Below the pieces are notes generated by a model. That model was not told the DNA's origin. It made no database searches and was given only the letters and a program-made list of their open reading frames with translations. From Desulfobacterales bacterium (lineage in GTDB: Bacteria > Desulfobacterota > Desulfobacteria > Desulfobacterales > SpSt-501): DNA of 64,000 bases. The stretch spans positions 1-64,000 of the forward strand of contig JAUQXK010000127.1 in the NCBI GenBank assembly GCA_030834695.1, read 5' to 3'. The position numbers were made by a program, and so were the translations under genes. Each line of letters begins with the position of its first letter. Positions within the stretch are counted from its first letter, which is position 1. Positions 1-7,297 of this stretch are shown piece after piece.

Positions 1-1
1 C

Positions 2-451
2 ACTCCGCGCATTCTCATGTCCGGCTGCCCCATGGCGGTGCCCAACTGGAAGCTGCCCTGGATCGTCGAGACCTCCGGTGCGGTCATCGTCGGCGAGGAG
101 TCCTGCGTGGGCGAGCGCGGCACGCGCAACCTCGTGAATGCTTCCGGCAACACGGTGGACGAGCTCATGGACGCCATCGTCGACCGCTACTTCCAGGTCG
201 ACTGCGCCATCTTCACGCCGAACCCGGACCGCCTGAATCACGTCGAGGAGATGGTCAAGGCCTACAAGGCCGACGGCGTGATCCACTACGGGCTGCAGTT
301 CTGCCAGCCCTACCTGATGGAATCGATACCGGTCGCCAAAGCGCTCGAAGACAAGAAGATCCCCACGCTAAGGATCGAAACCGACTACAGCATGGAGGAT
401 GTCGGCCAGCTGAAGACCCGGGTCGAGGCGTTTATCGAGATGCTGAAGTGA
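2..451 (+). CDS. Double-cubane-cluster / 2-hydroxyacyl-CoA dehydratase family reductase, C-terminal part
   Basis: The frame is open to the left edge (codons begin at base 2), so only about the last 150 residues of an expected protein of roughly 400 are present. Visible cysteine motifs are SGCPM, GEESC and YGLQFCQPY, the pattern of HgdB-like subunits and of stand-alone double-cubane cluster proteins. These family members take electrons from an ATP-dependent activator for difficult reductions. A BadF-type activase lies two genes downstream with a CCG-type Fe-S protein between, which favours the stand-alone reductase over a two-subunit acyl-CoA dehydratase. The second dehydratase subunit could however lie upstream, outside the window. 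Substrate unknown. Confidence 0.75.
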   Translation, partial: TPRILMSGCPMAVPNWKLPWIVETSGAVIVGEESCVGERGTRNLVNASGNTVDELMDAIVDRYFQVDCAIFTPNPDRLNHVEEMVKAYKADGVIHYGLQFCQPYLMESIPVAKALEDKKIPTLRIETDYSMEDVGQLKTRVEAFIEMLK

Positions 452-527
452 TGGGCCGCATCCGGTTTCGCATTGAACGGCCGTCGATAGGCGGACGACC
501 TGTCTGTCATTTAATTCGTACTGCGAA

Positions 528-1736
528 ATGATTGAGCGATTACCTAACATCTCATGTGCGCAAAAAGCGGCGATGGGGGCGCACGATGGTTCGCTCCCGT
601 CGCTAACGCCCTATCTGAGAGACATTCGCGAGCGCTGCACCGAGTGCGGCGCCTGCACCAAGGCTTGTGCCTTCCTATCGCATTACGGCACACCCAAGGC
701 AATTGCGACTGGGTTCGATTTTTCATCACCTCGGCATCAGGCCATCGCCTACGAGTGCAGCCTCTGCAGCCTGTGCAGCGCGGTCTGTCCCGAGAAACTC
801 GACCCTTTCCGGCTGTTTCTCGAAATTCGGCGTCTATATGTCGACGGGGGGCACTTCGACGAGTCCGCCTACGGGGCAATCCTGGGCTACGAAAAGCGCG
901 GCACCTCGCCCCTGTTTTCGTGGTACGGCCTGCCCGAAGGCTGCGACACGGTGTTCTTCCCCGGATGCAGTCTGCCGGGGACCCGGCCGGAGGTGACCCT
1001 GCGCATGTTCCGGGATCTTCAAAAGGCCGTGCCTGCGCTTGGGATCGTGCTCGACTGCTGCGCGAAGCCCTCGCATGACCTGGGGCGTCAGGCGCATTTC
1101 GAACACGTGTTCGGAGAAATGACCGGATATCTGTCCGACCAGGGGGTGAAGCGGGTGCTGGTGGCCTGCCCGAACTGCTTCAAGATTTTTCAGCACCACG
1201 GCAACGGGATCGCGGTTCAGACCGTCTACGAATTCATCCACGCCAACGGATTCAAAGCTGAATCCAAAAACGGAGGTCGGGAGGTCGGCGTCCACGACCC
1301 CTGCGCGCTGCGCAGCGAAGTCCCGGTGCAAAAGGCCGTCCGTGGCCTGCTCAGTGAGATGGGGCTGACGATCACGGAATTGAAGCACCGCGGCCGGCGC
1401 ACGGTCTGCTGCGGAGAGGGCGGCATGGTGGGGTTCGTCAAGCCCGAATATGCCAAGGCATGGGGGGCCATCCGGCAGCGCGAAGCCTCCGACCGCCCGA
1501 TGGTCGCCTATTGCGCCGGCTGCACCGGGTTCCTGAACCGGGTGTCGCCGACGATCCACATCGTCGATCTTTTGTACCGACCCGAGGCGGCCTTGAACGG
1601 AAAACTGAAGGTGGCCCGGGCGCCCTTCACCTATTGGAATCGATTGATGCTCAAAAGACGCTTGAGGCAGGAGCTGAATCCAAAGACCAGCCGGATCCGG
1701 CAACTGAGCAGGGCTGAATCGCAGTCATCAACTTGA
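528..1736 (+). CDS. CCG-domain Fe-S oxidoreductase (HdrD/GlpC-like)
   Basis: 402 residues. The N-terminus carries two [4Fe-4S] ferredoxin motifs, CTECGACTKAC and CSLCSLCSAVCP. Two cysteine-rich CCG units follow: DCCAKPSHD with ACPNCFKIF, then HDPCALR, CCGEGGM and YCAGCTGF. This layout is that of the HdrD/GlpC/LutA superfamily, electron-carrying proteins that bind Fe-S clusters and, in some members, a noncubane cluster at the CCG motifs. Placed between a double-cubane-type reductase and its activase (40 bp before the latter), it probably relays electrons to that system; this is inference. No strong ribosome binding site precedes the ATG, so the exact start is uncertain. Confidence 0.8.
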   Translation: MIERLPNISCAQKAAMGAHDGSLPSLTPYLRDIRERCTECGACTKACAFLSHYGTPKAIATGFDFSSPRHQAIAYECSLCSLCSAVCPEKLDPFRLFLEIRRLYVDGGHFDESAYGAILGYEKRGTSPLFSWYGLPEGCDTVFFPGCSLPGTRPEVTLRMFRDLQKAVPALGIVLDCCAKPSHDLGRQAHFEHVFGEMTGYLSDQGVKRVLVACPNCFKIFQHHGNGIAVQTVYEFIHANGFKAESKNGGREVGVHDPCALRSEVPVQKAVRGLLSEMGLTITELKHRGRRTVCCGEGGMVGFVKPEYAKAWGAIRQREASDRPMVAYCAGCTGFLNRVSPTIHIVDLLYRPEAALNGKLKVARAPFTYWNRLMLKRRLRQELNPKTSRIRQLSRAESQSST

Positions 1737-1775
1737 ATAATATGAGTGGGAGCGGCTTCCAGCCGCGATGAGATT

Positions 1776-2543
1776 ATGACCATGCGCTGCGCAGGCATTG
1801 ACATCGGCTCACGGGCCATCAAACTGGTCGTTGTTGAAAACGGCACGATCGTGGAACACCGCCAAGCGGACACGGGCTATGACCCTATGGCCGCAGCCCG
1901 CACCCTGCTGCAGGGAGTGCGCTATGATCGCATTTTGGCCACCGGCTACGGCCGCGGGCAGTTTGAAGTGGACTTCGATGCCCCCACCGTGACCGAGATC
2001 AAGGCTCACGCCGCCGGTGCCAGGTACTTTTTCCCTGAGGCCACGACGGTCCTCGACATCGGCGGTCAGGACAGCAAGGCCATTTCCATGAACGACGCCG
2101 GCAAGGTCGTGAAGTTCGAGATGAACGACCGCTGTGCTGCCGGCACCGGCAAGTTTTTGGAGATCATGGCGCGGTCCCTGGGGTTCAGTCTGGAGCATTT
2201 CGCCACTGAAGCGCTGGGTGCTGAAAAGGACATTCAGATTAACAGCATGTGCACCGTCTTTGCGGAATCTGAAGTGACATCCCTCGTGGCGCGAGGAGAA
2301 GGCCGCCGCAACATTGCGCTCGGTCTGCATAAATCCGTGGTCCGGCGGGCGGTCGGCATGCTGCGCCGGGTGGCCGGCGACGGGCCGGTAGTGTTCTCGG
2401 GCGGAGTTGCCAAGAATCGCTGCATGCATCGCCTGCTCGAGGAAACCCTGCAGCAGGCGGTCATGAGGGCGGAAGAACCCCAAATGACCGGGGCGTTGGG
2501 GGCGGCCCTGCTGGTCGGCCGCGAAGGCTCCGGCGCCCGGTGA
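1776..2543 (+). CDS. 2-hydroxyacyl-CoA dehydratase activase-type ATPase (BadF/BadG/HgdC family)
   Basis: 255 residues of the ASKHA ATPase fold. Phosphate-binding motifs are GIDIGSRAIK near the start and DIGGQDSKAI near the middle. The homodimer's bridging [4Fe-4S] cluster should be held by the cysteines in NDRCAAGTG and NSMCTVFAESE. Activases of this family couple ATP hydrolysis to electron injection into a dehydratase or double-cubane reductase, which fits the gene at the left edge. GTG at 1746 would extend it by 10 residues, but the conserved fold begins directly after ATG 1776/1782. The neighbourhood resembles the YjiM/YjiL pair with an additional Fe-S protein. Confidence 0.85.
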   Translation: MTMRCAGIDIGSRAIKLVVVENGTIVEHRQADTGYDPMAAARTLLQGVRYDRILATGYGRGQFEVDFDAPTVTEIKAHAAGARYFFPEATTVLDIGGQDSKAISMNDAGKVVKFEMNDRCAAGTGKFLEIMARSLGFSLEHFATEALGAEKDIQINSMCTVFAESEVTSLVARGEGRRNIALGLHKSVVRRAVGMLRRVAGDGPVVFSGGVAKNRCMHRLLEETLQQAVMRAEEPQMTGALGAALLVGREGSGAR

Positions 2544-2559
2544 AGATGCCTCGACCCCG

Positions 2560-3174
2560 GTGGCTGGCGGCCGTTCAGACCGGGAAAGCGGAAAGGTCGG
2601 GACTGCGTTGAACGAACCCCTGCCACTTGAAAATCAAAAGCGGATCTGCCTCAACCCGAAGGTCATGGATCAGATAGCATCGCTTCGCAAAGCCGGCACG
2701 ACGGGAGTTCTTCTGGCCGACAAGGCCGAGGCGATCATCTGCAGACTGAAATCGGGAGAAGCCTGGCAGGCGGATCGAAAGATCGCTCCCCGCACGGCGC
2801 ACGGCGAAAAACGCATCCGCAAGTGCGTCAAGTATGATCTGGGCTGGGGGTTCCGGCTGATCACCATATTGCGCAAGAATTGCCTTTTCATCTGCTATTT
2901 GGGGCCACACGACGAATGCGACCGCTGGCTGGCGGAGAACAGCCGCCTTAAAGATCTCGAGGCCGGCAAATGGATTTTCTGCCGGATGGTAGCACCAAAA
3001 CCCATCAAAGAAGTTGCTCAACCTGAGGACTTCCGCGATGGGACGGATGATCTCGATTATCGCCTGCAAGAACTGCCAGACCGATTGCTGCGCCGCATAT
3101 TCTGCGGTTTAGTCGAAGCACGAAAGAGGCCTCCCGCTTCAAAAGCAACACGTTTCAGCGGGACGTGTGGTTGA
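2560..3174 (+). CDS. Uncharacterised protein with RelE-like segment
   Basis: 204 residues from GTG 2560; TTG 2608 (giving NEPLPLEN) is an alternative. I do not recognise the whole protein. Residues about 95-125 (GWGFRLITILRKNC, then YLGPHDECDRWLAEN) resemble the central strands and HDEYDRW-like signature of RelE/ParE-superfamily proteins, but it is about twice the length of a toxin and no small antitoxin gene adjoins it. It starts 16 bp after the activase and may be co-transcribed. The tail after residue 165 is basic and low in complexity. Function unknown; the RelE link rests on pattern resemblance only. Confidence 0.5.
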   Translation: MAGGRSDRESGKVGTALNEPLPLENQKRICLNPKVMDQIASLRKAGTTGVLLADKAEAIICRLKSGEAWQADRKIAPRTAHGEKRIRKCVKYDLGWGFRLITILRKNCLFICYLGPHDECDRWLAENSRLKDLEAGKWIFCRMVAPKPIKEVAQPEDFRDGTDDLDYRLQELPDRLLRRIFCGLVEARKRPPASKATRFSGTCG

Positions 3175-3419
3175 CTGACAGCTAAAGGGGCCAACCATAA
3201 AACGGAGGGATGAGCAATGAAGAGCGAATTCGAATTGCGACGGGAGGGGCAAGCCGCCGGCAGGCCATAGATAATAGCTATACGATAAGACCGGTTTATC
3301 AGATTAATCAATTTGCCTTTTCAGGCGCCACAACCTATCAATAATATTTCAAAACCTGAATCCGAAGGGACCCCTTTTTTACAAGCCAAGCCTTTCGCGA
3401 CTGAAAATGATTGAAAGCG

Positions 3420-4433
3420 ATGAAACGGTTTTTTACATCAGACACGGCTTACTGCTTCATGCGCTGGTCTCTTGGGGTTATCTTCCTTTACGCTGGCGGC
3501 TCCAAGCTTCTGGATCCCGAGGCATTTTCCGTGCTGATCGACTCCTACGGCATCGTGCCGGACCCCCTGCTCATGCCGGTGGCCATAGGGTTGCCCCTTT
3601 TTGAAGTGTTTGCCGCCGTGGGATTGATGATCGATGTTCGCGGGTCGCTCACGTCCATCTGCGCGCTGCTGTTGGTCTTCATGGCGATCCTGGGTTACGG
3701 GATCTGGATGGGACTGGATGTGGATTGCGGGTGCTTCGGCCCCGAAGACCCCGAATCCCGTGCCTACCATGGGCTTCGCCCTGCTCTATACCGTGATCTC
3801 GCCATGTTAGCAGGAGTCCTCTATCTTTACGTCTGGCGCGCTTACCGGCAAAAATCGCCGGTTAAACTATGGGATATCATTTCATCGATTCGGAAAGGAG
3901 AAGTTGCCATGGTTAAAGGGACATTGTGGATGCTTGTTGGGATAGGTTTGATTCTGGGAGGATACGGCCAAGCGGTCGCCGCGGACAAGTTCGAAGAGGA
4001 GTTCGGCTGGGAGAAAATCAGCATTGCACTTTACAACCAGACCAAGTCCGGCGGCTACAAACTGGTCGGCACCGAAGAACTGAAGTCATGGATCGATGCC
4101 AAGAAGGATATGATCGTCATCGACACCATGCCTTATGAGGATAGCTACAAGAAAGAGCATGTCCCTGGCGCCAAACAGTTCCTTTTTCCGATCCCCGACA
4201 TGAAAGCCTGGGACACGAAAGAGACCGCCGGCAAGAGCGAGCAGGATTTTCTGCAAATGCTGGGGCCGGACAAGAACAAGCTGGTCGTGATCTACTGCGG
4301 CTTCGTCAAATGCACCCGCAGCCACAATGGCGCGACGTGGGCGGTGAAGAACGGCTATACGAACGTCTATCGTTACCCCGGAGGTATTTTCGCCTGGAAG
4401 GGTGCGAAATACCCCGTCGGTGAGGTGAAGTAA
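3420..4433 (+). CDS. MauE/DoxX-like membrane protein fused in frame to a secreted rhodanese-domain protein
   Basis: 337 residues from ATG 3420. Residues 1-150 form four hydrophobic segments with the MauE/DoxX redox motif DCGCFG. Residues from about 164 look like a fresh signal peptide (MVKGTLWMLVGIG, then AVAAD), followed by a rhodanese domain whose active loop is VIYCGFVKCTRS. No stop codon separates the parts, and a good Shine-Dalgarno precedes an internal ATG at 3909, so two products may be made from one frame. MauE/DoxX proteins are thought to pass reducing power across the membrane; rhodaneses handle sulfane sulfur or selenium. The neighbouring selD and yedF suggest chalcogen metabolism. 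Predicted inner membrane with a periplasmic domain. Confidence 0.7.
   Translation: MKRFFTSDTAYCFMRWSLGVIFLYAGGSKLLDPEAFSVLIDSYGIVPDPLLMPVAIGLPLFEVFAAVGLMIDVRGSLTSICALLLVFMAILGYGIWMGLDVDCGCFGPEDPESRAYHGLRPALYRDLAMLAGVLYLYVWRAYRQKSPVKLWDIISSIRKGEVAMVKGTLWMLVGIGLILGGYGQAVAADKFEEEFGWEKISIALYNQTKSGGYKLVGTEELKSWIDAKKDMIVIDTMPYEDSYKKEHVPGAKQFLFPIPDMKAWDTKETAGKSEQDFLQMLGPDKNKLVVIYCGFVKCTRSHNGATWAVKNGYTNVYRYPGGIFAWKGAKYPVGEVK
3893..3911 (+). promoter_or_regulatory. Internal ribosome binding site and ATG for the rhodanese part
   Basis: AAAGGAG at 3893-3899 lies 9 bases before ATG 3909, in frame with the surrounding gene. The peptide that follows is a typical cleavable signal sequence. This suggests independent translation of a secreted rhodanese (3909-4433) as well as, or instead of, the fused product. 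Confidence 0.55.
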
Positions 4434-4449
4434 GACGGTCAACTATTGT

Positions 4450-4665
4450 ATGGAATTCATCTTCGTCTGCCCGCTGAAGCGAGAATCGTTTTTCAGCGGG
4501 CATTTTGAAGTTACCGACAACCAGGGAATCACGGTCGATGAAGACGGCAGCCGGTACCTGAACGCACGCATCCGTCTCACCGAGCCGTGCCCGCATTGTG
4601 GGGAGCACCACGAGTACCGAGCGAATGAACTGGCATGCCCTTTCTCTTCTAAAGAAAGGGACTAA
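4450..4665 (+). CDS. Small conserved-looking zinc-ribbon protein
   Basis: 71 residues, starting 16 bp after the rhodanese gene and ending 47 bp before selD. It has one N-terminal cysteine (FVCPLKRE), a CPHCGEHH knuckle near residue 50 and a late cysteine (LACPF), consistent with a small zinc-binding fold. I cannot assign a function. Position inside the rhodanese-selD-yedF block suggests a minor role in selenium or sulfur handling, but that is guilt by association only. Confidence 0.55.
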   Translation: MEFIFVCPLKRESFFSGHFEVTDNQGITVDEDGSRYLNARIRLTEPCPHCGEHHEYRANELACPFSSKERD

Positions 4666-4712
4666 GGTACCGCTACTTTTCCCCATCACCGAAATATGAG
4701 AAACCCGAATAG

Positions 4713-5771
4713 ATGAGTTCCACTTCAAAAGACCAACCAATTCGTTTGACCGCGACCGTCGCCGGATCCGGCTGAGCGTCCAAGCTGGCTCCAGGGGACC
4801 TGGATCGGGCCCTGTGCGGGATGGTGTTCCCGACCGATGAGAATGTCATTGTCGGGCTGGACCGGGCCGATGACGCCGGAGTTTACAGGATATCGGACGA
4901 CCTGGCCCTGATCCAGACCGTGGACTTCTTCACGCCCATCGTCGACGATCCGTATTGGTTCGGACAGATTGCGGCCGCCAACGCCCTGAGCGATGTCTAC
5001 GCCATGGGCGGAGTTCCCAAGACCGCCATGAACCTGGTGGCCTTTCCGATCAAGGAGATGGACATCACCATCCTGCGGCGGATCATCCAGGGCGGGGTCG
5101 ACAAACTCTCGGAAGCCGGTGTCGTCCTGGTGGGCGGCCACAGCATCGAAGACCGGGAGCTCAAATACGGTCTTTCCGTTACCGGGTTCGTGCATCCGCA
5201 GCGCGTGCTCGTCAAGAAAAATCTGCGGGAAGGCGACCGGCTGATCCTGACAAAGCCGCTCGGGACGGGAATCGTGAACACCGCCGTCAAGGCCGGGATG
5301 GCCTCAGCGGAGTTGACGGCCCGGGTCACGAACCTCATGGCGGCTTTGAACCGGACGGCCGCCGAAGTCATGGCATCCTTCGACGTGCACGCCTGTACCG
5401 ACGTGACCGGGTTCGGGTTGCTGGGGCATCTTTCCGAAATGGTCTGCGGGTCCGGTCTGGGAGTTCGCGTTTTCGCGGGCCGGGTGCCGATGATTCCCGA
5501 AGCCCTGGAATATGCATCCATGGGGCTCATCCCCGCCGGCGCATACAAGAACCGGGATTTTCGGGAGGCGATGGTTGCCTTCGCGGAGCCGGTGGAACGC
5601 GCGCACCGGGACGTGCTCTTCGACCCGCAGACTTCCGGCGGGCTGCTGATCAGCTCACAGGGTGGGCAAGCCACCGAGCTGTTGGAAGCCTTGAAGCAAA
5701 ATGGCGTTCGCGATGCCGTCGAAATCGGCGAAGTCATAGCCGGACCGGAAGAGAAGATCTGGGTTATTTGA
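4713..5771 (+). CDS. selD: Selenide, water dikinase (selenophosphate synthetase), selenoprotein form
   Basis: SelD makes selenophosphate from selenide and ATP, the selenium donor for Sec-tRNA and selenouridine. Reading from ATG 4713 gives 352 residues, the normal family length, provided TGA 4773-4775 (codon 21) is read as selenocysteine. The context is then AGSGU-ASKLAPGDL, exactly the SelD active-site loop that carries Sec or Cys followed by the essential Lys. Later motifs include DFFTPIVDDP, NALSDVYAMGG and DVTGFGLLGH. Without recoding the frame would begin only at ATG 4821 and lose the catalytic loop. yedF follows 77 bp downstream. The organism must therefore have selA, selB and selC elsewhere. 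Confidence 0.93.
4773..4803 (+). promoter_or_regulatory. UGA-Sec codon and candidate bacterial SECIS hairpin in selD
   Basis: TGA at 4773-4775 is followed by CCAGG (4791-4795), loop GGA and CCTGG (4799-4803), a perfect 5-bp stem beginning 15 bases after the UGA. That is the spacing range expected for SelB-bound bacterial SECIS apical stems. The stem was found by eye and not folded computationally. Confidence 0.65.
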
Positions 5772-5848
5772 GAAGCCGTTCGTTTTCTCACCGGCAGCCC
5801 CAAACACGAAACACCAAACACCATACGCCCTTTACGAAAGGTCCTGCC

Positions 5849-6445
5849 ATGAAGGAAATCGACGCGAGAGGGTTGGCCTGTCCGGCTCCGGTGCTGCACA
5901 CCAAGGCCACTCTCCAGGAAGAGAAACCGGCGGCCGTGAAAGTCGTCGTCGACAACGCCGCATCCCAGCAAAACGTCCAGCGCTTTCTCGAATCGCAGGG
6001 TTTTCAGACGACCCTCCAACGGGAAGGGGGAGACTACTTCGTTATGGGCCGCTGCGGCGAGGTGGCGGGGGAGCAGCCGAAACCGATCGAACCGGCGGCG
6101 GTCGAGCACAAGAAAATTTTGGTGCTCTGCGCCACTGACCGCCTGGGGACCGGCGACGACGCGCTGGGTCTAAAGTTGATGGTCAATTTCCTGCGCACGC
6201 TGAAGGAAATGGGACCGGAGCTGTGGCGGCTGGTTTTCGTGAACAACGGAGTCAAGCTGACGGTAGGAGGCTCGGACGTGCTCGACGATCTCAAGGCCTA
6301 CGAAAGGTCCGGGTTGAAAATCATGGTCTGCGGAACGTGCCTCACTCACTTCAACCTGTTGGAAAACAAGCAGGTCGGCGAGACGACCAACATGTTGGAC
6401 ATCGTGACTGCCATGCAAGTGGCCGACAAGGTGATATCAATATGA
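5849..6445 (+). CDS. yedF: Selenium-metabolism-associated TusA/DsrE fusion protein YedF
   Basis: 198 residues. The N-terminal TusA/SirA domain (about 1-75) opens with EIDARGLACPAPVL, whose Cys is the sulfurtransferase-type active residue. The C-terminal DsrE-like domain (about 90-198) holds further cysteines, including KIMVCGTCLTHF. YedF-type fusions commonly sit beside selD in selenium-using anaerobes and are proposed to carry or buffer selenium; the mechanism is not settled. Preceded by GAAAGG seven bases before the ATG. Confidence 0.85.
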   Translation: MKEIDARGLACPAPVLHTKATLQEEKPAAVKVVVDNAASQQNVQRFLESQGFQTTLQREGGDYFVMGRCGEVAGEQPKPIEPAAVEHKKILVLCATDRLGTGDDALGLKLMVNFLRTLKEMGPELWRLVFVNNGVKLTVGGSDVLDDLKAYERSGLKIMVCGTCLTHFNLLENKQVGETTNMLDIVTAMQVADKVISI

Positions 6446-6470
6446 TTCGATCTCAAAAAGGGAGGAAGCC

Positions 6471-6680
6471 ATGAAGTACGGAGCCCGCAATCGCATCAGA
6501 GCCACGGTGAAGCGCGTTAAAAAAGGCGATGTCATGTCCCTGGTCAAGTTCGAGGTGACCGAGCCCCACGAGATGGCCTCGGTGCTGACCACCGAATCCG
6601 TCAACGATCTGAAACTCAAGGCCGGCGAGCCGATCGAGCTGATCATCAAGGCGATCCACGTTCTCCCCGTGAAGGATTAG
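6471..6680 (+). CDS. Molybdopterin/molybdate-binding TOBE-domain protein (molbindin-like)
   Basis: 69 residues forming one Mop/TOBE unit: SARN-like start (ARNRIRATVKRVKKG), central MSLVKFEV and the C-terminal IELIIKAIHVLPVKD strand. Single-domain TOBE proteins oligomerise to bind molybdate or tungstate for storage. AGGGAGGAAGCC gives a strong ribosome binding site before ATG 6471. It starts 25 bp after yedF, so it is likely co-transcribed with the selenium genes. That would be useful for Mo/W-selenoenzymes such as formate dehydrogenase, which are not in this window. Confidence 0.8.
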   Translation: MKYGARNRIRATVKRVKKGDVMSLVKFEVTEPHEMASVLTTESVNDLKLKAGEPIELIIKAIHVLPVKD

Positions 6681-6758
6681 CGTCCGCTTCGTTTTGGGGA
6701 CCCTCGCTGCGCCCTTCCGGGCGTTGGGAGCATTCGCTATCCGGGCATCATCCGGGGC

Positions 6759-7193
6759 TCAAGCCGGGGCCTTGGGCGGCCGGGGCGTGCTCACCACGGC
6801 TTCGCCGGTGAGCACCCGCGTGCCATCCTGGTTGTCGCAGGTCGTCAACAGTTTGGCGCGGCCCTTGACCGTGTCGATTTCGATCACTTCCACCCGGGCG
6901 GTGATGGTGTCCCCGATCTTGACCGCACCCAGGAAGGTCAGCTCCTGGCGCAGGTAGACCGTTCCCGGGCCCGGCAGCCGTGTCCCCATTACCGTTGAGA
7001 TGAATCCCGCCGCCAGCAGGCCGTGCGCGATCCGCGTGCCGAAATAGGTCTTGCGGCAGTATTCCTCGTCGACGTGGGCCGGGTTGAAATCGCCCGTGAT
7101 TCCGGCAAACAGATAGATGTCCGTTTCGGTGACCGTCTTGGAGAACTGGGCGCTGTCGCCGATGGCCAGCTCATGGATGGTTTTTCCGATCAT
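6759..7193 (-). CDS. MaoC-like (R)-specific enoyl-CoA hydratase (PhaJ type)
   Basis: 144 residues with the single hot-dog fold of PhaJ-like hydratases. The catalytic Asp/His motif is visible as GDFNPAHVDEEYC (about residues 34-46), followed by GTRIAHGLL. Such enzymes hydrate trans-2-enoyl-CoA to (R)-3-hydroxyacyl-CoA. The gene converges with the TOBE gene, ending 78 bp from it. No PHA synthase or beta-oxidation partner adjoins it, so the pathway is open. Confidence 0.85.
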   Translation of the reverse strand: MIGKTIHELAIGDSAQFSKTVTETDIYLFAGITGDFNPAHVDEEYCRKTYFGTRIAHGLLAAGFISTVMGTRLPGPGTVYLRQELTFLGAVKIGDTITARVEVIEIDTVKGRAKLLTTCDNQDGTRVLTGEAVVSTPRPPKAPA

Positions 7194-7297
7194 GCCCTCA
7201 CCTCCTGGCCCGTCCCGGGCCGAAGCCGTTGACAGCGATACCTATTTCCGTTACTCCTCTAATGGAATCGCCGCAAAAACACAACCGGGATGGCTGC

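Noticed and set aside
4821-5771. selD as a 316-residue protein starting at ATG 4821
   Set aside because: That start drops the catalytic loop. The 36 codons upstream, reading TGA as Sec, match SelD exactly and restore normal length.
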